Shown here piece after piece: positions 1 through 9,232 of a stretch of DNA of 64,000 nt. This DNA is from Aquatica leii (Eukaryota; Arthropoda; Insecta; Coleoptera; Lampyridae): positions 36,773,117 through 36,837,116 of the forward strand of contig CM069436.1 in the NCBI GenBank assembly GCA_035610365.1. Reading direction: 5' to 3'. Below the pieces are notes generated by a model. The model made no database searches. It worked only from the letters and a program-made list of their open reading frames with translations, and had not been told where the DNA came from. Position 1 is the stretch's first letter. Each line of letters starts with the position of its first letter. The position numbers were made by a program, and so were the translations under genes.

Positions 1-1124
1 ATATATTCATAGACGCATATTATTAAAAACAAGATAAAATTACACCTTTGGTAACAATTTGAATACATAATATTCTGGTTGTATTAAAGAAAAAAAGGTT
101 TTAGGCCTACGTCACCTTATAATTGTATCTAAAAACAGGGTCGACGCAAAAACGTATTTATCGACAATACCGCCATTAGCCTGCAGTAGCCTACGATCAT
201 GCATTTCATTTTCTTAATACCACTTTTTTAATGTACGATTGCTTATTTATAAAAAAATGGAGAAAATCTTGTAAAGTAATAGATTTGTGGTGAAAGCACA
301 TTCTTAGATTTTTTGAAAACAGATTTGTTCAAAACGTCTTTTTACCTAAATCGCCTCTTGTATATTTTTCAAACATATCGCATATTTAATACATGCTTAT
401 GTTACAAAAAAACTTATTATTTAAAATTATAATAACCGAATTATTTATATTTATGCATTAAATGTTTAAATGTTTTGGACTTATGATATATGCAGCTGGA
501 TTTTAAGTTCAACCTACTCATAGGTAACCACGTCTGGAGATAAAAGTTAACCAATACAATTTTAGTTTTATATAATTTAACCCTTCTTTTACAATGCGTT
601 TTACTATGATTATCAAACGTGTGGTTTTATATATATTATTTTGATAAGTATGTTACATTGCTAACAAAAATGTTAGCCGCGCGAAAAGTGATTGACGTTC
701 CCAATTTTGCGTGAGACGAGCTCTAATATGATTTTTATGCGCCTTAAGGTTGTTATTCACCAATTCTAATAATACGGTCCATGTATTGTGAATACGGTGC
801 TGTATGAATAACGTAAAATATCACGTAATATCAAGTAATATTGGAATGTAACGTTTTGAGTTTAATAGTAAAAACAATAAAAGTTAAAACGAAAGAATAC
901 AGATTGTGTTTTAAATACTACAACCACTTGAACAGGTTATGGGCCCAGATAAAGGTTTATTAAAGTAAAACGAAAATATATTTTTTTAAAGTGTTGTGAA
1001 ATTGAGGTTATGAAAAAAAACCCGCGAAGAAGTAAGTGAAGTGTATGCACGTGTATAACAACACGGAAATTTATAAAAAAAAGGATTTACAATTTTCTTT
1101 ATTAAAAATACTGAAAAGTAATGA
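1..1124. other. AT-rich non-coding stretch
   Basis: No reading frame with recognisable protein motifs, no terminal repeats and no RNA-like fold stands out on either strand. The Copia coding remnant begins at its right edge, so the last part could include degraded Copia leader or LTR sequence, but no matching LTR pair was found. Confidence 0.5.
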
Positions 1125-1229
1125 CTAGTTCGGGAAATCTACAGTTGTACAACATCAAACTTTCGAGTAAAGTTATAACTAGAACAGGCCAACTTCCACG
1201 AACTGTTAGAACAGGAACCTCCAACAGAT

Positions 1230-1895
1230 ACCACACAATTGGCAACATTTAAAAGAAATGATGTAAAAGCAAAAAACATATAATTACAGTGCCTTGCAGA
1301 CAAAATATTGGAAATCGTTAAGTTAAAAGCTATTGCTAAGGAAATTATAAACACTTTAAGGGGAACATATCTAAAAAGTGGAATTGCCATGCAAGTTTAG
1401 TTGCAACGAAAATTAAGATCCTTAAAATTTACAATGAGTACATCGCTACATGTATTTCTAACCTAGTTTGAGCATGTGGTTAAAAGCTGCTGGTGAAAAA
1501 TTAGAACCAAGCGAAATTATTTCACAATTACTGTCGTCAATGCCAGAATCTTTTCAAAGAATAACAACAGCAATTGATGTTGTTTTTACGCAAGATGAAG
1601 AAAAAGTTACACTTGACTTTGTTAAAAATAAACTGAAGAAGCAAGACAAGCGAAAAATAATCAAGAAAATGAGACAAACAATGATGTAGTTTTTACTGGT
1701 TACAGAAGACGAAATACAAGATTTAAACACAGTTTTAGAAACAATGGAAACAGAGGTAATCTTAGTTGAAATTTAAACCGATACACACATAATAGAAATT
1801 TATCAAATGAAAACTATAACATTAATAATTTTCCTTATAAATGTCACAATTGTGGTAAACTAGGACATAAACGAGCTGAATGTAGAAGAAATCTA
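1230..1895 (+). pseudogene. gag: Copia gag remnant (UBN2-type Gag plus CCHC knuckle)
   Basis: Reading through frames, 1230-1690 gives a Copia Gag (UBN2/DUF4219-like) body, including the stretch AAGEKLEPSEIISQLLSSMP and the ITTAID block. The longest open piece is 1468-1689, which starts at an internal Met and is not a true start. A zinc knuckle lies at 1842-1883 with spacing C-x2-C-x4-H-x4-C (CHNCGKLGHKRAEC) and all four ligands intact. Gag would coat the element RNA in virus-like particles. At least one stop (about 1390) and a frame change near 1690 break it. The family assignment is strong; the exact 5' edge is uncertain. Confidence 0.8.
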
Positions 1896-2029
1896 GGAGA
1901 AAGAGGTTTCCAATTTAGAAATCTGGAAGAGGAAACAAATTTAACGGAAGAAAATACAGATGAAAATGAAAATCCAATTTTATTTTTAAATTCTATGGAA
2001 CAGGCTAGCACAGAGCATGAAATGAACTT

Positions 2030-3050
2030 AAGTTTGTAATAGACAGTGGTGCGACACATCATTAAATAAAAAATGAATTCGAAAAATACGTAACCAAACA
2101 AAAACTGATAAACAATACTATCAATTTAGCAAAAATGGGTTCTACTATCAAAGTTTATAAACAAGGACAAATAGAAGTGCAAACAGAAAATCGAAAAAGT
2201 GTTATTATTAAAAATATTTAGGTATGTAAAGGCTTATTCTGTAATTTAATGTCTGTAAAAAAATTAAAAGAAGCTGGTTGTGAAATATCATTTAGACAAA
2301 ATAAAGTAATAATTAAGAAAGGTAATCAAGAAATAGTAAGAGGAAAACTAACTGGAAATTTTTATACGGTTACAATGAAACTTTGACAAACTGAATTGGC
2401 ATGTACAGTGCAAGAAGAAGCTGCATTACTACATCGGAAAATGGGTCACTTATCAAAATATCCCATAAATGGAATTTGTGAAGTATGCTTAAAGCCAAAC
2501 AAACTAGACAGCCTTTTGTACGACCACCCGAGGATACAAAGCCAAAAAGAATTTCAAAGCAATCTCTACTAATGTATGTGGACCAATAAATCCCACAACG
2601 CATGATGGTTATAGCTATTTCGTAAGTTTTATTGATCATTTTTCTCATTTTTGCATGTTATATTTAATTTAAAAAAAAGTATTTGAAAGGTTTAAAGAAT
2701 ATTTAAGTCTGGTTACTGCAAAATTTGGAACAAAAATTGAGAGAATACGGTGTGACAATGGAGGTGAATACTCATCTAAAGAGTTCAAAGAGTTCTGCAA
2801 GAAAAATGGAATAAGAATACAATATACAATACCAAGAAATCCAGAACAAAATGGCGTAGCAGAAAGGTTGCACAGGACATTGATGGAAACTGCGAGATGT
2901 CTTATTTTTGATTCTAACTTGAATAAAACACTATGGGAAGAAGCAGTTTGAGGGCTGCATATCTGATTAACAGAAAAAAGACAAGTGAAATATGGAATGA
3001 TCGAAAGCCTGATTTCAACAAAATTAAATTATTTAGATATTCAGCATATA
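2030..3050 (+). pseudogene. pol: Copia pol remnant: protease and integrase
   Basis: The aspartic protease site reads VIDSGATHH at 2036-2059, followed by a stop. The GAG-pre-integrase zinc region follows near 2420-2500, with a GHLS-type His pair and CEVC Cys pair spread over two frames. The integrase core is well preserved: first Asp in FIDHFS (2634-2636), second Asp in RCDNGGEY (2754-2756) and Glu in NGVAER (2862-2864), so the DDE triad is complete. Stops at about 2668 and 2949 and several frame changes kill it. The frame runs past 3055 into unrelated antisense Penelope sequence, which marks the truncation point. Confidence 0.85.
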
Positions 3051-3055
3051 ACTTG

Positions 3056-3880
3056 ATAACTTATTTTGGTCAACGCTTAATGTGTGTCCTTGGTTCCGCA
3101 CGTGTTCTGCCACTGCTGATTTTATAACTCTGCGGTGCTTGCAGTCAGTCATATGTTTTTTTACTCTTCAATAGAGCGTCCAGTTTGTCCTATAATACTT
3201 GATCTACTGGAACGAGGAGTTTTGTAAACACCGGCATGTTTTAGAGTCCTTTGTTTGTCTTTAGCAGATGTAAACTAGGTGTTTAGGGTATACATAGTTG
3301 TGAAGACAGTTTAAATATTATGTTTCTTTAGCATCCTGATTATTTTGTCTGTCGAACCCATACAATATGGTAAATAATCGGTGCTAGTAAGATGTGATAA
3401 GTCTTCTTTGACTTTTGGATTTATTGCTCTTCTCATGGGTTTTGGACCTCTTTGAACCCGTATCCACTTTGTTATAGGTACTCCAACAGTGTTTCTTTTT
3501 TTTTGTAGATTTTCATTATCTGACACACGTATAACTTTTTTGGCTAAGGTAAAACAGTATTCTCTTGTACTAGATGGTAGTAAAATTTGGCGTTCAAGTA
3601 TCTATGACTGTGTTTTCTTTCTATAAACAAAATGCAAGCTCGGCAAAAAGCTCTAGAGATGATGGGATTAAACATTCCTTTGCAGCTTAGGTGGGTGTTA
3701 CTTTTTTTACAATTGAAAATATTAAAATTGCAAAAGATGCTGGCGGCTCTTTTTTTAGTTTTGAGGAAGTAGTTAAACCTATTTTTGTAATTATTAGAAT
3801 ATATCACTTTCTTTGTTTGTACAAGTGACAATAATATTGCTACGTTATAATTTTGATTTGCAGTACATTTTTGCATTTGT
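3056..3880 (-). pseudogene. Penelope-like element fragment: RT end and GIY-YIG domain
   Basis: On the minus strand, a frame at 3526-3311 ends in LPYCMGSTDKIIRMLKKHNI, the linker found between the RT and GIY-YIG endonuclease of Penelope-like elements. Continuing to about 3060 in shifting frames gives HAGVYKTP, SIIGQTGRSIEE and KSAVAEHVRNQGHTLS, which are the GIY-YIG core and its conserved tail. Upstream (about 3720-3530), RT-end residues can be followed with frame changes. The element is 5'-truncated and full of stops. Its wording differs from the PLE copies at 14 kb and 36 kb, so it is probably a different PLE subfamily. It sits directly against the broken Copia integrase. Confidence 0.8.
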
Positions 3881-3969
3881 TTTTATAAGTAGTCCTCGTA
3901 TAACAACTTTTTTTTTCTAAATTCGAGCGTGACAAATAAATTAGTTATATCTAAGTTAGGAATAAGATG

Positions 3970-4730
3970 AGTTGACCTACAATAGTCAAGTCAAAAGAAT
4001 AAGTTCTGGTACCGTTGAAGAGTTGCAAAAATGATTGGTCACAGCTATTCAAATAGAAAATGAAGTAACAACTTTCTCATTTTTAGTATAAAATATTAAA
4101 TACTACGCTGAATCATCTACTTAATCGTTTGAAGAGAAAAGCATCAGCAAATGGTGGTGTTTAGCTTAGTATTCTTGAAAATCGCATGCCTAGACGTTTT
4201 AGTTTAGAATAGGAGTTTGGTGATAGAAATAAAAAAAAAGATGAGATTGGTCATCCAGTTTTCTATAAAACAGCAGTCTCTCAGACTTAAGTTTAGTTTC
4301 ATGCAAAATCGAAGTTAACAAGACATTTCTAGTTATGCAATTGACTTATTTACCAAACAAATTCTAGTTTTGTTTCGTTTTATTAAACATGAAGAAAGTT
4401 GTTCTATGATTTGGTAGAATACGTGCGAGATAAATTTTAGTATCATGAGTATAATGAGAAATTGATTGAGAAAATAAAGAAAAGAACGCAAAAGAAAGAA
4501 AAATTATTAAAACGTGTTTGTCGACCATGAATAGATTGCTTAACAAAATAATTTGCTAAGTAACTGAAGAAGCTCAGTTGCAAAATTGCGAAATATAGCT
4601 ATCCCCTAGGTCATAAAGCTGTAGGTTGTTTAGAAAGCAGAAGATTACGGTGTCGTCCATGTAAAACAAATAGTTATACAATTAAAACCTGCCCAAAATG
4701 CAACACCGACGGTTCTTGTTACTCTTCGAC
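3970..4730 (+). pseudogene. gag: Gypsy A gag remnant with CCHC-like knuckle
   Basis: Weak Gag-like sequence runs from about 3970 (GTVEELQK) to 4540 (KLIEKIKKRTQKKEKLLKR). Two nucleocapsid-type segments follow: LGHKAVGC near 4608-4631 and a second knuckle at 4651-4692 with spacing C-x2-C-x4-Y-x4-C. The expected His of this second knuckle is Tyr. The Gypsy B copy has Tyr in the same place (14836-14877). The Gag body assignment is by position and composition rather than by a strong motif. Confidence 0.55.
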
Positions 4731-4839
4731 GGTCCAGATAGGAGTGATAGTTTTTTGTACGACTTAACTAAAAACATACGATGTGTCATTGATTTTATAA
4801 TTAATCGCGATTAGAACAAAAAAAGACCATATTTAAAAT

Positions 4840-6080
4840 TAAAGATTCTTGGAGTAGAATTGTTAGGATTACTGAATTCTGGCACAATGCGTATGAATTT
4901 AGATGGAAAGGAATGGCAAATTTTACAAGAATTAGGTATTTAGTTACATACTACTAATTACGTGTACTGCCACAAATGAGAAAAAGTGAAAAGATAGGTA
5001 AACTTGGTTGTGTCTGAATTACCTTATACTTTACTACTTGGTGTTAATTTTTGGAAAATTATGGAAATAGCTCCGGACTTGCGCAAAGGTTAACGGCTTT
5101 TTTCTCATCTACCAGACATGCTAATATACTATATGTACGTTTGAGCGTTTTGACAATATATTTGTTTTGACTTTAGAAGAATAACGTAAGCTTTGAGAAA
5201 TAATAAATCAAGATTTTTTTGCTATCAAATCAGACATATAGGATATTACTCAGTTTCACACATCAACAAAGAATTAAATGACATGCTGGAATAAAGAATT
5301 GTGGAAAAATCAAACAGCGGATGGTTTTTGCGAATCCTTTGGATTTTCTTGATTTTAGAACAATGACTGCATTTATGGTTCCCGGAAAGATTTTACAACG
5401 CGCCTGCAACATGGCAGAGGTTGATCGACACCATTTTAAGACCAGAATTAAAACTATCAGTATTTGCTTATTTAGACAACGTTGTAATTGTAACGCAAAC
5501 GTTTTAAAGCATTTGGAAGTTCTGAAAGAGGTTTCTCAATGGTTACAGAATGCTAAATTGAGTTTCAATATTAAAAAGTGTAAATTCTGTAGAGTACAAA
5601 TAGAATTTTTATCTTGTAGATAGGAAAGGGTTGCAGATAAACCTAGAAAATGCAAGAGCGATGTTATGTGTGACACTGTATTTACAAAAATTAAAAAACG
5701 TCTGGTGATTGCAGTATGTTTTTTATCTTTTCCAAATTATAGTTTTGCTTTTGAAATCTAAACTGGTGGTATAGGCGCTGTTCTTTATCAACTACATCTT
5801 TATGGCAATAAAGTCCATACTTAAACCGTTTATTAACTAGTCAAAAACAAAACTTTTTAATCACTAAAATAGAGTTTTTGGTCTGTACTGTAAGCTGTTA
5901 AAAAATTGAGACCGTACATTGAAACCATACTTTTTAAAGTAATTACTGATAATTATTTCCTTGTTTGGTTGCAAAATATAAAAATCCCTAGAAGTAGACT
6001 AATAGGCAGTGCAATTGCAACAGTATGATGTCTAGATAAAACATCGTAAATAAAAAGAACATTTAGTTTCTGACGCTTTA
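4840..6080 (+). pseudogene. pol: Gypsy A pol remnant: protease, RT, RNase H
   Basis: The protease active site reads LLNSGT (NSG at 4875-4883) where copy B has LLDSGT, so the catalytic Asp is replaced by Asn. The protease end (LPYTLLLGVNFWKIM) is near 5020-5070. RT follows: ELNDMLE (about 5272), the TAFMVPG block (about 5367) and the palm motif at 5469-5480, which reads YLDN instead of YLDD. The RT end (NIKKCKFCRVQIEFL) is at 5565-5615. RNase H remnants (IGAVLYQ, RPYIET, VITDNYFLVWLQN) run from about 5770 to 5980. The enzyme would be dead even without the stops. Confidence 0.8.
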
Positions 6081-6149
6081 TCTAGATCCGTACCAACTAT
6101 TGATGCAATTGATGTTCAAAATCTTGTTTAAGATCGGTAGTACGTAAAG

Positions 6150-6900
6150 ATGTGTGGCCAAATAAAGAGTAAATTTATTCAGTATTTAAACCAGAGGTTA
6201 GTTAATATGCAGCTGTATAAGTATGTCAAACCTAATTATAGAAAGTTGCCGAGTAAAGCAAATTGTTGGAAAATAGTGCTTCTAAAAGAATCTAACTCCG
6301 CAGCTTTGTATGATGTATACGATTCACTTTTTAGAGGTTATATGGGAGTTTACAAAACATACGCCCGCTTAACAAAAAAAAATTATTGACCGAAAATTCG
6401 CTGTTGCTAGATATACCCAAACGTATAAAGTTTATGAGACATGCTTGCAGGACTAATGGTTTAACATTCAAAACCATCGCGACCTTATAAAGTTGTTTTA
6501 TCCGACTTGATGAGATTTTTACCACAAACTAATTGTGGAAAAGTCAATTTTGGACGTCATATGGTATGTGTGGAGATGATTATGACAATAAAGTGCTAAC
6601 TGAAGATTTTAAAAAAAAAATTAGAGAACTTTCCTAGAAATGAGATTGTACATGATGTTTAAAAATGTCCGTAAACGTCTTGTTAACGTTTTAAAGAGAG
6701 CTGCTAAAACTTATAATTTTGAGTACTTACCTAACCAGCTCGTTTGGAGAAAAAATAACGTGTTATCTGATACTGCTAGGTATTCTTTAAAAAACTGGTT
6801 TCAAAATAAATTGGTGTTTTGTACGTCAAGAAGAGAGTATCACCATAGATGTATGACGAGCATCGTCAGTCAAAATGTATATGGTCAGCGAAAGACTTAA
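6150..6900 (+). pseudogene. int: Gypsy A integrase remnant
   Basis: The N-terminal zinc domain is at 6318-6435 (GYMGVYKTYARLTKK). All four expected H-H-C-C ligands appear to be Tyr: 6318-6320, 6339-6341, 6424-6426 and 6433-6435, with the normal x6 and x2 spacings. The catalytic core is cut from the first Asp region (about 6510) straight to VNFGRHMV-like sequence (about 6545), removing the second Asp and Glu. The C-terminal part at 6640-6900 (FKNVRKRLVNVLKRAAK, LPNQLVWRKNNVLSD) corresponds to the integrase tail with the GPY/F-type module, which ends in shifted frames. Confidence 0.8.
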
Positions 6901-7010
6901 AACCTACGAACGAGAATTAGTGTTTACGTAATAAACACTGTTTTGAGAGAATTGTTACCTTATAGTTTTGATTTTTTGTAAATCGTATTTGTTTTCTTAA
7001 TTCGTCCTTG

Positions 7011-7935
7011 TATAAATTGTGGGAATAGTTTCGGACTTGCGCAAGGTTGAATGGTTCTTTTTCGATCAATCTGACTACTAATAGATACGTTTGAGAGTGT
7101 TTACAATAAATCCGTTTTAACGTTTGAAGAACAACGTAAGCTTCAAAAAATAATAGATCAAAGTTTTGCCGCTATGGAAAAGGGTGTACAAATCTAATTG
7201 AACCTAAAATTGTCACAAACTCACTACCGATTAAATAACGGTATTACCCCGTTTCAACACTTATGCAATTACACATCAACAAAAAATTAACAGACGTGTT
7301 AAATCGCCAATCCTGCTAGCAAAGAAAGCAATAAAATAGTAGATAATAGTTTTGTGTAACTGCAAGAAACTTGTACTTACTTGCATGTATATCCCACATC
7401 TTAGATAAACTAAACGACGTTTGTTATATTTCTACATTGGACACTAAATCTGCCTATTGGAAAGCATTTACGGTTTTCGGAAGTGGCTTGTTTCAATTTA
7501 AACAACGTTGAAATTAAACGTTTTAAAGTCATTTGAAAGTTCTGGAAAAAGTTTCTAAAAGGTTACGGAATGTTAAATTCACAGTCAATACCAAAAAATG
7601 TATATTTTGTAGATCACAAATGGAGTTTTGAAGTTACCTTGTAGATAGCAAAGGATTGCAGATAATCCTGGAAAAAGCAAGAACAATGTTAGAGATCAGC
7701 TCCAAAAAACGTAAAAGATGTTCGTCGAACGATAGGTTTGTTATCTTGGTATCGGCGATTTATCCACTGTTTTTGTCTATTTTTTGCGTATGACAAGTCT
7801 TGTTAAAAAAAAATTTAAATTAGTTTACACCTCAAATTTTTACGCTGTTGTAAAAACGATTAAAAAACATCTGGTGATTGCACCTGTTTTATTCCGTCCA
7901 GACTATAACCTTCTCTTTGAAGTCCAGAAGTTTAT
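7011..7935 (+). pseudogene. pol: Gypsy copy A' pol fragment (same family as A and B)
   Basis: From 7018 the sequence matches copies A and B from the protease end into RT. The segment around cggacttgcgcaagg (7048) aligns with 5074 in A and 15295 in B. The RT fingers and thumb are recognisable (TFEEQRKLQKIIDQSFAAM near 7120; LLSWYRRFIH near 7741), and the RNase H start (IAPVLFRPDYNL) is at 7880-7912. The palm including the YLDD motif is missing: sequence matching FQFK (about 7500) joins directly to sequence that follows the catalytic Asp pair. The fragment starts just after the end of copy A, giving a tandem, partially duplicated look. Confidence 0.75.
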
Positions 7936-8750
7936 TAGCATCAAACGTATTATTATAAGTAACTTCTTCAATAAGAGTACCTTTTGTCTGATTTACCTTA
8001 CCACCACTACTAGCGTTTCCCTCTGTTTTAAAATTTTCTGTATGAAATAGATTTTTCGTCATCACCATCTCTATCAATATCATCTAAAATCATTATTCTC
8101 TAAATTTTGTACTTTCAATTTGTTCTCTTTCTAATCACTTTTATTATCTTGATATGGTTTTTCATCATCACTTTTACCAATAATAATTTTTTTAATTTTT
8201 TGTTGTATTTCTTTCTTTGTTAGTGTTTTATGTTGTAAATTTTACGACGTAAAGTTTAAATAGCTTATCAAATGTAACAAATTTGAATAATTAACCGCAC
8301 CAAGGTTGACTATGGCATTAATCAGAAATTGTGACATGACAGATCAATTTTCCAAACTCATCGAATTCATACAAAATCAACCTAGCATCGTAAATTTTAC
8401 AACTTATTAGTGCTCTACAGTTAAAAAAAATCTTGAAAATAAATAACTTAAAGTATTGCTTTAAAGTTTTCTAAAAATAATAATATAATGAATAATTACA
8501 GTTAGAAAAATTATTTAACATTAGAACCGCTGTATAGGTCATTTTTAACTTTAAAACGTTCTAACTTTGTGTCTATTTGAATTGAAACGTTGTAATTTTA
8601 GAAGATTTTTTATCTTTTTGCGAAATATACACGTGCAAAATTTCAAAGAATTACTTTTATTTAATAATATTTTTTTACTCTTCTATCTAAAACCGCCAAA
8701 ATAGTCAATTTGACCCTTTGCAAAAATGTAAATAGATTAAAGTTGTTTTG
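7936..8750. other. Low-complexity stretch, no assignable gene
   Basis: On the minus strand, 8250-7930 contains short Lys/Asp/Glu-rich frames (for example KSDDEKPYQDNKSD) broken by stops. This could be the acidic N-terminus of some lost transposon protein, but composition alone can produce it. The rest is AT-rich without motifs. Confidence 0.3.
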
Positions 8751-9153
8751 AATTTTGCGGGTGTTAAATCAATTTCAACGTGTTACAGCCATTATAGCTA
8801 TTTACAGTTATTTTTGTTATATAGTAAAATTACACAATGAGATGGCTCTGCCATCAAACACGTATTAATCGTTACCTTCGTTATACTTGAATATAAAGCT
8901 ATGGGGTTGTCAATGCAATTGTGGGAATTACAATAGAGTACTGTTCCTACTGCTGAAGAACCCCAAATGGGCGAAATGATTGTCCAGTTGTTCACTCTAG
9001 TGGCATTTACACAATTGCATTGACTTTGCTTTACCCCCAATGTCTTTTACGTTGTGGTTTTATCTTGCAGAATTATTATTATATAACTGTTTTAAATTTC
9101 GCCGGTATTAAATCAACTTCAACGTGTTACCGCTGTTGTAGCTATTTACAGTT
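8751..9153. repeat. Diverged direct repeat pair with internal inverted repeat
   Basis: A 59 bp unit at 8751-8809 recurs at 9095-9153 in the same orientation with 51 of 59 positions identical, 344 bp apart. Between them a 13 bp perfect inverted repeat (gtcaatgcaattg at 8909-8921 and its complement at 9012-9024) brackets about 90 bp. No coding frame explains it. It could be the ends of a small non-autonomous element or a two-unit satellite remnant. Confidence 0.5.
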
Positions 9154-9232
9154 TGTTTTAAAACATATCAATATGTTTATCAGGAGTGGTCCCATTTCAA
9201 TTAAGTCAAATTCTGATGATGGAAATGTTTAA

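Larger units (their letters stand above)
1125..3055 (+). mobile_element. Copia-type LTR retrotransposon, truncated
   Basis: Gag, zinc knuckle, protease and integrase remnants follow in the Ty1/Copia order, with integrase placed before any reverse transcriptase. Reverse transcriptase and RNase H are absent because the similarity stops near 3055, where an opposite-strand Penelope-like fragment starts. No LTR pair is visible. Frameshifts and stops separate the blocks, so nothing here can make a working polyprotein. The lineage call rests on the Gag body, the CCHC motif, the DSGAT-type protease site and the integrase core. Confidence 0.85.
3960..7010 (+). mobile_element. Ty3/Gypsy element, copy A (decayed)
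   Basis: A Gag-protease-RT-RNase H-integrase order, with integrase last, defines a Ty3/Gypsy (Metaviridae) element. The same family occurs as copy A' (7011-7935) and copy B (14800-18505). LTRs are not identifiable. An internal deletion of about 390 bp, relative to copy B, removes the middle of the integrase core. Many stops and frameshifts are present. The right edge is placed where copy A' restarts with protease-end sequence. Confidence 0.8.

Noticed and set aside
1139..1390. 83-codon minus-strand frame
   Set aside because: Antisense shadow of the Copia Gag remnant.
2370..2648. 92-codon minus-strand frame
   Set aside because: Antisense shadow of the Copia integrase region.
7889..8083. Minus-strand 64-codon frame
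   Set aside because: Partly the antisense of the Gypsy A' RNase H region; the remainder is low-complexity.
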